Below the pieces are notes generated by a model that was given only the letters and a program-made list of their open reading frames with translations, made no database searches and was not told where the DNA came from. Shown piece after piece: positions 9,613-18,737 of a DNA stretch of 64,000 nt. The position numbers and the translations under genes were made by a program. The number at the start of each line of letters is the position of its first letter. The first letter of the stretch is position 1. Source of the DNA: Streptomyces tropicalis. GTDB lineage: Bacteria > Actinomycetota > Actinomycetes > Streptomycetales > Streptomycetaceae. Where the stretch lies: the NCBI RefSeq assembly GCF_029269835.1, contig NZ_JARJBB010000004.1, positions 434,001-498,000 of the forward strand. Direction: 5' to 3'.

Positions 9613-9628
9613 AGGGCCGTACGTCCCT
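9613..9628. promoter_or_regulatory. DosR/DevR-like box 1 (hsp20 side)
   Basis: AGGGCCGTACGTCCCT is a near-palindrome about 66-81 bp upstream of the hsp20 ATG. Its reverse-complement core GGGACGTACGGCCC matches box 2 at 13 of 14 positions and resembles the mycobacterial DosR box (GGGACTT-n2-G-n-CCC). The regulator is inferred. Confidence 0.5.
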
Positions 9629-9693
9629 CGGCGGCCGCTGGTCGACCCCGGCCACCGCCCCGCACCGGAACGGAGCCGTCCGGCACGGGCCCG

Positions 9694-9707
9694 GGGACGT
9701 TCGGCCC
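9694..9707. promoter_or_regulatory. DosR/DevR-like box 2 (CoA-ligase side)
   Basis: GGGACGTTCGGCCC lies 139-152 bp upstream of the ligase ATG and about 80 bp from box 1. Together they could control the divergent hsp20 and ligase/dehydrogenase transcripts. Confidence 0.5.
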
Positions 9708-9845
9708 AGTGCGGCCGGCGGGGCCCCGGCAGAGGGTCGAAGCAGGCACGGCCACCGCGCCGCGCCGACCCACCCGGCAGGCCCGTACGGCGGGCAGGCG
9801 CGCGGGGAGGCAAGGGGGACGCAGACCCGGCCGAAGGGGGCCGAC

Positions 9846-11648
9846 ATGCCCGGCGAGACGATCCGCAAGGACACCCCGCCCCGGGTCCCGCCCCACCTGG
9901 ACGACTACGACGAGGCCTGCGCGTCCTTCTCGTGGGAGCAGGCCCGCTCCCGGCTCCAGGGACTGCCCGGCGGTCGCGGGCTGAACCTCGCCCACGAGGC
10001 CGTCGACCGGCACGCCGCGACGGACCGCGCCACGGCCGTGGCGCTGCGCTGCGTCCGGCGCGACGACACCGTGACCACCCTGACCTACGGCGACCTGTCC
10101 CGGGCCACCTCCCGCTTCGCCCACGTGCTGCGCACTCTCGGCGTGGGCCGCGGCGAGCGCGTCGCCACCCTGCTGGGCCGCTGCCCCGAGCTGTACACGG
10201 CGGTCCTCGGCACGCTGAAGAACACCGGCGTCGTGTGCCCGCTGTTCTCTGCCTTCGGCCCGGACCCGGTGGCCCAGCGGCTGCGGCTGAGCGACGCCCG
10301 GGTCCTGGTGACCACCGCGGAGCTCTACCGGCGCAAGGTCGCCGGGCGGCGCACCCGGCTCCCCGGCCTGCGCCACGTGCTGATCGTCGGCGACCCCGCG
10401 GACACGCCGCAGGGCACGCTCTCCCTCACCGCGCTCACGGACCGCGCCGCCGACGACTTCACCATCCCGCCCACCGCGCCCGGCGACATGGCCCTGCTGC
10501 ACTTCACCAGCGGCACCACGGGCACCCCCAAGGGCGCCGTCCACGTCCACGAGGCGGCCGTCGCCCACTGGACGAGCGCGTACTACGCCCTCGACCTGCG
10601 CCCCGACGACGTGTTCTGGTGCACCGCCGACCCGGGCTGGGTCACCGGCATGTCGTACGGGATCCTCGCCCCGCTGCTGCACGGCGCGACCGTCGTGGCC
10701 GACGAGGGCGACTACGACGCCCGCCGCTGGTACCGGATCCTCGCCCAACGGCGCGTCACCGTCTGGTACACCGCACCGACCGCGCTCCGCATGCTGATGC
10801 GCACCACACCGCGGACCGGCCCGTACGACCTGCCCGCCTCCTACGACCTGAGCGCACTGCGCCTGGTCGCATCGGTCGGCGAGCCGCTCAACCCGGAAGG
10901 CGTGCTGTGGGGGCGGGACGTCCTCGGACTCCCGGTGCACGACACCTGGTGGCAGACCGAGACCGGCGCCATCATGATCGCCAACTTCGCCGCCTGCGAC
11001 ATCCGCCCCGGCTCCATGGGGCGCCCGCTGCCCGGCGTCGAGGCGGCCGTGCTGCGGCGCGGCGAGGACGGCCGCGCCGACACCTCCGGCGGCCGGGTCA
11101 CCGTGCTGCGCGAGCCCGGCGCGGAGGGCGAACTGGCACTGCGGCCGGGCTGGCCGTCGATGTTCCGCGGCTACCTCCACGACGCCGGGCGCACCGCGGC
11201 CGCGTTCGCGGACGGCTGGTACCTCACCGGCGACGTGGTGCGCCGCGACGCGGACGGCTGGTACTGGTTCGTCGGCCGCGCCGACGACGTCGTGAAGTCC
11301 GCCGGGCACCTCGTCGGGCCCTTCGAGGTGGAGAGCGCCCTCATGGAGCACCCGGCGGTCGCCGAGGCCGGGGTGATCGGCCGGCCCGACCCCGTCGCCG
11401 GGAACGTCGTCAAGGCGTTCGTCACCCTGCGCCCCGGCCACGAACCCACCCCCGAGACCCGGCGCGACCTGCTGGCCTTCGCCCGCCGCCGGCTCGGCCC
11501 GGCCGTCGCGCCCCGCGAGATCGACTTCGACCCGCACCTGCCGCACACCCGCAGCGGCAAGGTGATGCGCCGGCTGCTGCGGGCCCGTGAACTCGGCCTG
11601 CCCGAGGGCGACCTGTCCGCCCTGGAGAGGACGGAGACACCCGGATGA
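9846..11648 (+). CDS. acsA: Acetate/acyl-CoA ligase (AMP-forming)
   Basis: A 600-residue adenylate-forming enzyme. It has the P-loop-like [50 protein letters not shown] and the C-terminal catalytic Lys in TRSGKVMRR. The region around [11 protein letters not shown] is typical of acetyl-CoA synthetases of the AcsA type. It activates acetate or another short acid to acyl-AMP and then acyl-CoA. The stop overlaps the E1-alpha start by 4 nt, making it the first gene of an operon with a 2-oxoacid dehydrogenase and an acyl carrier protein. Exact acid specificity cannot be read from the sequence. Confidence 0.88.
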   Translation: MPGETIRKDTPPRVPPHLDDYDEACASFSWEQARSRLQGLPGGRGLNLAHEAVDRHAATDRATAVALRCVRRDDTVTTLTYGDLSRATSRFAHVLRTLGVGRGERVATLLGRCPELYTAVLGTLKNTGVVCPLFSAFGPDPVAQRLRLSDARVLVTTAELYRRKVAGRRTRLPGLRHVLIVGDPADTPQGTLSLTALTDRAADDFTIPPTAPGDMALLHFTSGTTGTPKGAVHVHEAAVAHWTSAYYALDLRPDDVFWCTADPGWVTGMSYGILAPLLHGATVVADEGDYDARRWYRILAQRRVTVWYTAPTALRMLMRTTPRTGPYDLPASYDLSALRLVASVGEPLNPEGVLWGRDVLGLPVHDTWWQTETGAIMIANFAACDIRPGSMGRPLPGVEAAVLRRGEDGRADTSGGRVTVLREPGAEGELALRPGWPSMFRGYLHDAGRTAAAFADGWYLTGDVVRRDADGWYWFVGRADDVVKSAGHLVGPFEVESALMEHPAVAEAGVIGRPDPVAGNVVKAFVTLRPGHEPTPETRRDLLAFARRRLGPAVAPREIDFDPHLPHTRSGKVMRRLLRARELGLPEGDLSALERTETPG

Positions 11649-12751
11649 GCACCACCCGCACCCCTCGGACCACCGGCATCTCCCACACCCCCGGCCCCGC
11701 CCACGGCGCCCGCGGTGCGAGCGGGGGCACGGCGCCGGCCCGGTCCCGCCGGCCCGCCCGCGACGACCCGGCACGGCGGAGCGCCGCCCACCGCGCCGCC
11801 CTCCTGGAGTCGATGCTCGGCGTCCGCCGGTTCGAGGAGCGCTGCGTGGAGCTGTACAGCGCCGCCCGCATCCGCGGCTTCATGCACCTCTACATCGGCG
11901 AGGAGGCCGTGGCCACCGGCGTGTGCGCGGCGCTCACCGAGGACGACGCGGTCGTCTCGACCTACCGCGACCACGGCCACGCACTCGCCCGCGGCATCCC
12001 CGCCGAGGCGGTCATGGCCGAGATGTTCGGCCGCGCCACCGGCTGCAGCCGCGGCCGCGGCGGCTCCATGCACCTGTTCGACGCCTCCCGCCGCTTCTAC
12101 GGCGGCAACGCCATCGTGGCCGGCGGGCTGCCCCTGGCCGCGGGCCTGGCCCTCGCCGACCGCATGACCTCGCGCTCCCGCGTCACCTGCTGCTTCTTCG
12201 GCGACGGCGCCTTCGCCGAGGGCGAGTTCCACGAGACCGCCAACCTCGCCGCGCTGTGGCGCCTGCCCGTGCTGTTCGTCTGCGAGAACAACCTGTACGC
12301 GATGGGCACCGCCCTGGCCCGCCACCAGGCCCGGACCGACCTCGCCCTGCGCGCCGCCGGATACGGCATGGCCGCCTGGGCGGTCGACGGCATGGACGTC
12401 CTCGCCGTCGAGGAGGCCGCCCGGAGCGCGGCCGAGAGCGTGCGCGGCGGAGGCGGTCCGCACTTCCTGGAGATGCGCACCTACCGCTTCCGCGCGCACT
12501 CCATGTACGACCCCGACCGCTACCGCGACAAGGCCGAGATCGCGCGCTGGAAGGAGCGCGACCCGATCGACGCCCTCGCCGTCCGGCTGCGAGCCGACGG
12601 AACGCTCACCGACCGTGCGTTCGCGGGGATGGAGCGCCGGGTGGCCGGGGGCATCGACCGGGCCGTGGCGGCCGCCGAGGCCGCCCCGGAGGAGCCGCCC
12701 GAGGACCTGCTCACCTACGTGACCAGCTCCGGGGAGGCGAGCCGGCCATGA
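11645..12751 (+). CDS. pdhA: 2-oxoacid dehydrogenase E1 component, alpha subunit
   Basis: A 368-residue thiamine-diphosphate enzyme subunit. The TPP motif begins [15 protein letters not shown] and ends CENN about 28 residues later. [13 protein letters not shown] and [11 protein letters not shown] are conserved E1-alpha elements. The Arg-rich phosphorylation-loop-like region [15 protein letters not shown] is present. Residues 1-40 are a poorly conserved Ala/Arg extension. The start overlaps the upstream stop, and the next gene (E1-beta) overlaps likewise. It decarboxylates pyruvate (or a branched 2-oxoacid) with the beta subunit. Confidence 0.92.
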   Translation: MSTTRTPRTTGISHTPGPAHGARGASGGTAPARSRRPARDDPARRSAAHRAALLESMLGVRRFEERCVELYSAARIRGFMHLYIGEEAVATGVCAALTEDDAVVSTYRDHGHALARGIPAEAVMAEMFGRATGCSRGRGGSMHLFDASRRFYGGNAIVAGGLPLAAGLALADRMTSRSRVTCCFFGDGAFAEGEFHETANLAALWRLPVLFVCENNLYAMGTALARHQARTDLALRAAGYGMAAWAVDGMDVLAVEEAARSAAESVRGGGGPHFLEMRTYRFRAHSMYDPDRYRDKAEIARWKERDPIDALAVRLRADGTLTDRAFAGMERRVAGGIDRAVAAAEAAPEEPPEDLLTYVTSSGEASRP

Positions 12752-13833
12752 CCGCGGTCACCGCACGCCCGGCCACCGTGCCCCCGGCCACCGCGTCCCG
12801 GACCACCTACCGGGAGGCGATGCGCGAGGCCCTGCGCGAGGCGCTGCGCGCCGACGACCGGGTCTTCCTGATGGGGGAGGACGTGGGACGCTACGGCGGC
12901 TGCTTCGGCGTCAGCCTCGGCCTCCTGGAGGAGTTCGGGCCCGAACGCGTCCGGGACGCCCCGCTGTCGGAGTCCGCGTTCGTCGGCGCCGGCATCGGCG
13001 CGGCCCTGGCCGGGATGCGGCCCGTCGTCGAGATCATGACCGTCAACTTCAGCCTGCTCGCCCTGGACCAGATCCTCAACAACGCGGCGACCCTGCTGCA
13101 CATGTCCGGCGGCCAGCTCCCGGTCCCGCTCGTCGTCCGCATGACCACCGGGGCCGGACGGCAGCTCGCCGCCCAGCACTCGCACAGCCTGGAGGGCTGG
13201 TACGCGCACATCCCCGGCCTGCGGGTCCTCGCCCCGGCCACCGTCGCGGACGCCCGCCACATGCTCGCCCCGGCGCTCGCCGACCCCGACCCGGTGATCA
13301 TCTTCGAGCACGGCGCGCTCTACGGCACCTCCGGCGACCTGCCGGCGGACCCCGCCCCCGCCGCCGACCTCGACCACGCCGCCGTACGCCGGCCCGGCAC
13401 CGACGTCTCCCTCGTCACGTACGGCGGCTCGCTCCCCAAGGCCCTGGCCGCCGCCGACGCCCTGGCGGAGCACGGCGTCAGCGCCGAGGTCGTCGACCTG
13501 CGCACCCTGCGCCCGCTCGACGACGCCACCGTCGGCGGCTCCGTGGCCCGCACCCACCGTGCGGTCGTCGTGGACGAGGGGTGGCGCACCGGCAGCCTCT
13601 CCGCGGAGATCTCCGCGCGGCTGACCGAGCGCCACTTCTACGACCTCGACGCGCCCGTCGAGCGGGTGTGCAGCGCCGAGGTGCCCGTGCCGTACGCGCA
13701 CCGGCTGGAGGAGGCCGCCCTGCCGCAGGTCGCCGGCATCGTCGCGGCGGCGCGCCGGACACTGGGCCCCGACGTCCTCCCGGCGCCCGGTGCCGACGGC
13801 GCACAGGCGCCGGGCGCCGGGGGAGCGGGCTGA
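12748..13833 (+). CDS. pdhB: 2-oxoacid dehydrogenase E1 component, beta subunit
   Basis: A 361-residue transketolase-like subunit. It has [48 protein letters not shown], the EIMTVNF strand and a transketolase C-terminal domain ([30 protein letters not shown]). The start at ATG 12748 overlaps the E1-alpha stop. A short Gly/Ala/Pro tail (about residues 340-361) lacks family similarity. With the upstream subunit it forms the heterotetrameric E1. Confidence 0.92.
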   Translation: MTAVTARPATVPPATASRTTYREAMREALREALRADDRVFLMGEDVGRYGGCFGVSLGLLEEFGPERVRDAPLSESAFVGAGIGAALAGMRPVVEIMTVNFSLLALDQILNNAATLLHMSGGQLPVPLVVRMTTGAGRQLAAQHSHSLEGWYAHIPGLRVLAPATVADARHMLAPALADPDPVIIFEHGALYGTSGDLPADPAPAADLDHAAVRRPGTDVSLVTYGGSLPKALAAADALAEHGVSAEVVDLRTLRPLDDATVGGSVARTHRAVVVDEGWRTGSLSAEISARLTERHFYDLDAPVERVCSAEVPVPYAHRLEEAALPQVAGIVAAARRTLGPDVLPAPGADGAQAPGAGGAG

Positions 13834-13834
13834 G

Positions 13835-15619
13835 ATGGCCGAGTTCACCATGCCCTCCCTCGGCGCCGACATGGACGAGGGACGGCTGCTGGAGTGGCTG
13901 GTCGGCCCCGGGGACCGGGTGTCCCGGGGGGACGTGGTCGCCGTCGTCGAGACGGACAAGGCGGCGGTCGAGGTCGAGTGCTTCGCCACGGGCACCGTGG
14001 GGCGGCTGCTCGTCGAGCCCGGCACGCGCGTCCCCGTGGGCACCCCGCTGGCCCTCATCGAGCCCACGGCCCCGGCCACGGCACCCGGCCCGGCCGCAGC
14101 CCCTGCCACGTCCCCCGCCACGTCCCCCGCCACGTCCCCCGGCCCGGCCCCCGCACCCGCCCCGGCGGCCGCGGACGGCACCGCCGCCCCGTCCCACCGC
14201 CCGGCCGCTCCCCGTGCCGAGCCGCCCCGCCACCGCCGACCGGCCCCGGCCCACCGTCGCCGGACGCCCCCCGGGGCCGTCCCTGAGACCCCGGCACCCG
14301 CGGAACCCCCGGCAGCCGCCCCGTCCGGCACCGCGAGGCCCGCCCCGGCCTCCCGACCCCACGCACCGTCCACCGAGCCCCCCACTCCGCCCGCGGAGCC
14401 GAGGCCCGCACGGGAGCCCGCATCGGGGGCTCCCGGGCAGCCCCTCCTCGCACCCGTCCCGACCGGCCGGCGCCCCGCCCGGGAACCCGCCGTCTCCGGC
14501 GAAGGGCCCCCGGCCGCCCTCGCCCACCCCGCCCGCCGCCGGCCCCTCCCCTCCGACCGGGCCGCGGACCTGCACGAACCCGAGGAGGCGGCGACCCCCA
14601 CCGCGGGACCGCTCGTGCGGCATCTCGCCGACGTGCGGGGCATCGACCTCGCGTCCGTGCGCGGCAGCGGCCGCGGCGGGCGGATCACACGCGCCGACGT
14701 CGAGCACGCCGTCCCCCGCGGGGTGGCCCGGCCGCGGGTCACCCCGTACGCGCGGCGGCTCGCCCGGGACCTCGGGGTCGACCCGCGCCGCGTGCACGGC
14801 ACCGGCGACGGCGGGGCGGTCCGCGCGGCGGACGTCCGCGCGGCCGCCGCGGCCCGTGCCCGCACGGAGCCGCGCGCACCCGTGGAGCGGGAGGCGCCGC
14901 CGGCCGGCGGCCCGGAGCCGCCCCCGCCCTCCCGAGGACGCCCCGCGGAGGACCGGGCCGCGGGAATGCGGCAGGCCCTGGCCGCGCTGATGAGCCGCGC
15001 CAAGCGGGAGATCCCGCACTACTACCTGTCCACCACCGTCGACATGGCCGCCGCCGAGGCCTGGCTGCACCGGCGCAACCGCGGCCGCCCGCCCTCCGAC
15101 CGCCTGGTCGACTCGGCCCTGCTGCTGAAGGCGGCCGCCACCGCGCTCCGGGAGGTGCCCGCGCTCAACGGCCACTGGCGGGACGGCGGGTTCGTCCCCG
15201 GCACCGGCGTCCACCTGGGCGTGGCGGTGTCCCTGCGCGGCGGCGGGCTGCTGGCGCCCGTGATCCACGACGCGGACGCCCTCCCGGTGGCCGACCTCAT
15301 GGCCGTCCTCCGGGACCTGGTGCGCCGGGCCCGGCTCGGCCGGCTGCGCGGCAGCGAGCTGACCGGCGCCACGTTCACCGTCACCAGTCTCGGCGAGCAG
15401 GGCGTGGAGGCCGTGTTCGGGGTGATCCACCCGCCCCAGGTGGCGCTGGCCGGTTTCGGGACGGTCGTGGAGCGGCCCTGGGCGGTCGGTGGGCTGCTCG
15501 GCGTCCGGCCCGTGGTCACCGCGACCCTGTCCGCGGACCACCGGGCCACGGACGGCGCCGTCGGCGCCCGCTACCTCGGGGCCGTCGGCCGGCTGCTGCA
15601 GGACCCCGAGGAGCTGTGA
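13835..15619 (+). CDS. pdhC: Dihydrolipoamide acyltransferase E2 with two subunit-binding domains
   Basis: A 594-residue protein, one base after the E1-beta stop. Residues 1-78 are a lipoyl domain with lipoyl-Lys in VETDKAAVEV. A ~190-residue Pro/Ala/Arg linker follows. Two peripheral-subunit-binding motifs follow, VRHLADVRGIDLASVRGSG (about 270) and PYARRLARDLGVDP (about 305), then the catalytic core (from about 380) with RAKREIPHYYLSTTVDM and the active site DHRATDG. It transfers the acyl group from lipoamide to CoA, or perhaps to the adjacent carrier protein. No E3 gene is nearby; it is presumably shared. Confidence 0.9.
   Translation: MAEFTMPSLGADMDEGRLLEWLVGPGDRVSRGDVVAVVETDKAAVEVECFATGTVGRLLVEPGTRVPVGTPLALIEPTAPATAPGPAAAPATSPATSPATSPGPAPAPAPAAADGTAAPSHRPAAPRAEPPRHRRPAPAHRRRTPPGAVPETPAPAEPPAAAPSGTARPAPASRPHAPSTEPPTPPAEPRPAREPASGAPGQPLLAPVPTGRRPAREPAVSGEGPPAALAHPARRRPLPSDRAADLHEPEEAATPTAGPLVRHLADVRGIDLASVRGSGRGGRITRADVEHAVPRGVARPRVTPYARRLARDLGVDPRRVHGTGDGGAVRAADVRAAAAARARTEPRAPVEREAPPAGGPEPPPPSRGRPAEDRAAGMRQALAALMSRAKREIPHYYLSTTVDMAAAEAWLHRRNRGRPPSDRLVDSALLLKAAATALREVPALNGHWRDGGFVPGTGVHLGVAVSLRGGGLLAPVIHDADALPVADLMAVLRDLVRRARLGRLRGSELTGATFTVTSLGEQGVEAVFGVIHPPQVALAGFGTVVERPWAVGGLLGVRPVVTATLSADHRATDGAVGARYLGAVGRLLQDPEEL
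14105..14140 (+). repeat. Three tandem 12-bp repeats in the E2 linker
   Basis: GCCACGTCCCCC is repeated three times perfectly and encodes Ala-Thr-Ser-Pro units of the flexible linker. Such in-frame repeats can change copy number without frameshift. Confidence 0.85.
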
Positions 15620-15671
15620 GAACCGAGGAGCCCGGAGAACCCGAGGAGCCGTGAGAGGAGCCGTGAGGCGT

Positions 15672-15926
15672 ATGACCTCGCTGGACAGCGCACAGGCACT
15701 GGCAATGGTGCAGGAGTCGGTCACCCGGATCGTCCCGGACGCGGACTTCACGACGGTCGGCCCGGAGGACCGGCTGCGCGACGTGCTGGAGCTCGATTCG
15801 CTGGACTTCCTCAGCCTGGTGGAGCTGCTGTCGGAGCGCACGGGCCTGGACATCGACGAGGACGACTATCCCGAACTCGCCACCCTCGCCGGGACGGTGC
15901 GGTTCCTCGTGGAGCGGACCCGGTAG
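15672..15926 (+). CDS. Acyl carrier protein
   Basis: An 84-residue acidic protein with four-helix carrier-protein character. The phosphopantetheine Ser is in LELDSLDFLSLVELL, preceded by DRLRDVL and followed by GLDIDEDDYPELATLAGTVRFL. I use the ATG at 15672; short GTG-start extensions are possible. It lies 50 bp after the E2 gene on the same strand, likely the same operon. A discrete carrier protein beside E1/E2 suggests acyl groups may be loaded on the carrier, not only on CoA. Confidence 0.88.
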   Translation: MTSLDSAQALAMVQESVTRIVPDADFTTVGPEDRLRDVLELDSLDFLSLVELLSERTGLDIDEDDYPELATLAGTVRFLVERTR

Positions 15927-16067
15927 GCCCGCGCCACCGCGGCCGGCCCGTCCGGGCCCGCCTCCGTCCGCCCTCGTGAGGCCCCGCCGCGCCGGACCGC
16001 CGGGCCGACAGTTTGCGGCCTCGGCGGCACAGTGGTGTTGTCGAGGGTAGGCCGTTCGGAGACGTCG

Positions 16068-17906
16068 ATGGCCTCGGACACAGCGACCACGAAGAGGGTG
16101 GCTGCGGTGAATGACCGACCGTGCGCGGGAGGCGAGGGCGCCGTTCCGAACCTGCGGCTGGACGCGCTGCTCAGCGAACTCCAGGAGCATGTGCAGCGTG
16201 TGCGCGGCAGCCGGGACCGCATGCAGACGCTGCTGGACGCCGTCATGGCCGTCGGCGGCGACCTGGACCTGGCCGATCTGCTCCAGCGGATCGTGCAGTC
16301 CGCGGTCGACCTGGTGGACGCCGAGTACGGCGCCCTCGGCGTCGTCGGCGAGGAGAGCCGCATCACGCAGTTCGTCACCGTCGGCATGGACGGGCCCGCC
16401 ATCGCCCGGATCGGCCACTACCCGCAGGGCCGGGGCATCCTCGGCCTGCTGATCCGCGATCCCCGCTCGCTGCGCCTGGACGACCTCGGCGCCCACCCGG
16501 CAGCGGTGGGCTTCCCCGCCGGTCATCCGCCGATGCGCACCTTCCTCGGCGCCCCGGTCCGGGTGCGGGACCGCGTCTTCGGCAACCTCTACCTGACCGA
16601 CAAGCGCGGCGGGCAGCACTTCGACGCCGACGACGAGTCGGTGCTGCGCAGCCTCGCCGTGGCCGCGGGCGTCGCCATCGACCACGCCCGCCTGTACGAC
16701 GAGGGCCGCCACCGGGAGCGCCGGCTGGCCGCGGGCGCCGACCTGACCCGCGCCCTGCTCTCGGGCGAGCCCCCGACACGGACCCTGCGGTCCCTGGCCG
16801 ACACCGTGCGGGAGATGACCGACGCGGACCTGGTGACCCTGGCGCTCCCGGTCGGCGACGGCGGCGGGCTGGTCGTCGAGGCGGCCGCCGGAGCCTGCGC
16901 CGACCGGGTGCGCGGCCTGGCCCTGCCCGGAACCACCCTCGCGGCCAAGGTGTTCGCGACGGGGGAGAGCATCAGCAGCGAGGCGATCAGCAGCGATCCC
17001 CGCTCCTCGGGCGGCAGCGCCTCCGTCGTCCCGCTCGGGCCCGCCTTCTTCGTCCCGGTCGGCGGCCGCAAGCGGGTGCTGGGCGTGCTCCAGGTGGCCA
17101 ACGCCCCCGGCGGCCCGCCGTTCGACGACGCCGTGCTGGAGATGGTGCGCGCCTTCTCCGACCAGGCCGCGCTGGCCCTGGAGGTCGCCGAGCACCGCCG
17201 GGACGCCGAGCAGCTCGCCCTGCTGGGCGACCGCGACCGCATCGCCCGTGACCTGCACGACCTGGTCATCCAGCGGCTGTTCGCGGACGGGCTGACCCTG
17301 CAGGCCACGCTCGGGCACGTCACGGACCGGCCGCGGGTCGCGGAGCGCGTCCAGCGGGTCGTGGACGACCTCGACGACACCATCAAGGTCATCCGCACCA
17401 CCATCTTCGGCCTCCAGCACCCCGAACGCTCCGGCGGCGGCGTCGGGCTGCGCGCCCGCCTGGTCGCCGTCACCGAGGAGGCCGCCGCCACCCTCGGCTT
17501 CACCCCGGCGCTGCGCATGACGGGCCTGCTGGACACCGCCGTTCCCGCGCGGTACGCCGACCACCTGCTGGCCGTCCTGCGGGAGGCGCTGTCCAACGCG
17601 GCCCGGCACGCCCACGCCGGAGCGGTCGAGGTCGGCGCCGAGGTGGCGGACGGCACGCTGCGGCTGACCGTGGCCGACGACGGCCGCGGCATCGACCTCG
17701 CCGTGCCGCGCCGCAGCGGCCTGGCCAATCTGCGCAGCCGCGCCGAGGAACTGGGTGGCGAGCTGGACGTCTCCCCTCAGCGCCCCTCGGGCACCCTCCT
17801 GCGCTGGACCGTGCCGCTGCCCGCACCGGCCGCCGACCCGGAGGACCAGGAGGACACGCACGATCCGTCCGGACCGGCCGGTCCGGACGGCACGGCCCGG
17901 AGCTGA
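16068..17906 (+). CDS. DevS/DosS-like GAF sensor histidine kinase
   Basis: A 612-residue cytoplasmic kinase. The first GAF (about residues 55-210) has MRTFLGAPVRVRDRVFGNLYLTDKRGG, very like mycobacterial DevS/DosT. The second GAF (about 225-390) is followed by a HisKA_3 H-box DRIARDLHDLVIQRLFADGLTLQ and HATPase (LREALSNAARHA; ADDGRGI; GLANLRSRAEELGG). In DosS/DosT the first GAF binds haem and senses O2, NO or CO; haem binding here is inference. The ATG at 16068 follows GGAG by 6 nt. No response regulator gene is adjacent. The Asp/Pro/Gly tail is unconserved. Confidence 0.9.
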   Translation: MASDTATTKRVAAVNDRPCAGGEGAVPNLRLDALLSELQEHVQRVRGSRDRMQTLLDAVMAVGGDLDLADLLQRIVQSAVDLVDAEYGALGVVGEESRITQFVTVGMDGPAIARIGHYPQGRGILGLLIRDPRSLRLDDLGAHPAAVGFPAGHPPMRTFLGAPVRVRDRVFGNLYLTDKRGGQHFDADDESVLRSLAVAAGVAIDHARLYDEGRHRERRLAAGADLTRALLSGEPPTRTLRSLADTVREMTDADLVTLALPVGDGGGLVVEAAAGACADRVRGLALPGTTLAAKVFATGESISSEAISSDPRSSGGSASVVPLGPAFFVPVGGRKRVLGVLQVANAPGGPPFDDAVLEMVRAFSDQAALALEVAEHRRDAEQLALLGDRDRIARDLHDLVIQRLFADGLTLQATLGHVTDRPRVAERVQRVVDDLDDTIKVIRTTIFGLQHPERSGGGVGLRARLVAVTEEAAATLGFTPALRMTGLLDTAVPARYADHLLAVLREALSNAARHAHAGAVEVGAEVADGTLRLTVADDGRGIDLAVPRRSGLANLRSRAEELGGELDVSPQRPSGTLLRWTVPLPAPAADPEDQEDTHDPSGPAGPDGTARS

Positions 17907-18093
17907 CACGGCCGCCGCCCGCCGGGACCAGTGGCCCCCGGGAGGCAGGGACCGCCGACCCAGGCCGCCGCGTCCGAGTTGAGGCACCATCGAACGAAGA
18001 CGTCGAACAGCGAACGGGGACCGCGAGCGCCGCGGCAGGATCGCACTTCGTCCTGGCCGTGCCACCTCCGAGAAGTGCCCGAAAGGACGGCTG

Positions 18094-18378
18094 ATGGCCA
18101 TGGCCTGGGCTTCGTGGACCACGACGGGGGTTTACGCCGGTCGGGGAGGCGCCCGCACCGACGAGGCCGGCATCCTGACCGGCGATCTGACCGTGCACAC
18201 CACCTGGGACGGCCGCGAGGCCGACATCACCGTCCAGTACAGCGGCACCTCCCAGTGGTTCACCCTCACCGGCAGCCCGGTGTCCTGCCCGTCGGAGCGG
18301 GAGAGCCGGAACCTGCACCAGGGCGTGGTCGAGGCCGTGCGGGCGGGTGGCGGAGCCACGGTCCCGCTGGACCGCTGA
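18094..18378 (+). CDS. Small conserved-looking hypothetical protein
   Basis: A 94-residue protein behind GAAAGGA with ATG 18094. It has Trp-rich start MAMAWASWTTTGVYAG, then alternating beta-like segments (LTVHTTWDGREADITVQYSGTS; WFTLTG), one Cys, no signal peptide and no membrane helix. I do not recognise the family. It lies downstream of the DevS-like kinase with a 187-nt gap. A role in the same regulon is possible but not shown. Confidence 0.7.
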   Translation: MAMAWASWTTTGVYAGRGGARTDEAGILTGDLTVHTTWDGREADITVQYSGTSQWFTLTGSPVSCPSERESRNLHQGVVEAVRAGGGATVPLDR

Positions 18379-18424
18379 CCGGGACCGCCGGCGGTCGGGC
18401 CGGGCACACCGGGAGGAGACGACG

Positions 18425-18643
18425 GTGACCGCATCACGGGCGGGCGACGGGCCGGGCGGCGCAGCCGGCTGCGGTGCCCGCCTGCCGTCCCACCGCCCCA
18501 CGGGGAGCGCGGCCGCGCAGCCCGCCCCCGGCACCGGGCGCCGCCGCGGCCGCGGACGGGACGCCGCCGTGGCCTGGCTGCGGGTGTCCCGGACCGAGTG
18601 GCGGCCCGTCGAGACCGTCCTGGTCCGCCGGCTGCTCGTCTGA
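18425..18643 (+). CDS. Possible small basic protein
   Basis: A 72-residue frame starting at GTG 18425 six to seven nt after a strong GGAGGAG. It is Gly/Ala/Arg-rich at the N-terminus and ends VAWLRVSRTEWRPVETVLVRRLLV, a patterned helix or strand. I recognise no family. The ribosome-binding site and position 46 nt after the previous gene are the only support; composition alone would not be convincing. Confidence 0.45.
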   Translation: MTASRAGDGPGGAAGCGARLPSHRPTGSAAAQPAPGTGRRRGRGRDAAVAWLRVSRTEWRPVETVLVRRLLV

Positions 18644-18653
18644 ACCCCACCCT

Positions 18654-18690
18654 TTGGATTCTCCGTCCAATGGGTTAGATTCTCCGTACA
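18654..18690 (+). promoter_or_regulatory. Promoter with direct-repeat operator for the YheO-type regulator
   Basis: A -35-like TTGGAT (18654-18659) and -10-like TAGATT (18676-18681) are 16 bp apart. Two copies of GATTCTCCGT(C/A)CA begin at 18657 and 18678, exactly 21 bp apart (two helical turns). One also lies in the inverted repeat TTGGA-n7-TCCAA. This fits autoregulation. Confidence 0.6.
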
Positions 18691-18737
18691 GATCCTTCGA
18701 GACGCTCCGTACGGGGACCGCGGGTTCGGGAGGACAT

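Noticed and set aside
16045..16050. GGGTAG as a sigma-B type -10 for the DevS-like gene
   Set aside because: No -35 GTTT at the right distance (nearest is about 28 bp away).
18132..18650. Minus-strand 172-residue frame over the small genes at 18.1-18.6 kb
   Set aside because: Arg/Gly/Pro shadow without a start signal; the plus-strand frames have ribosome-binding sites.
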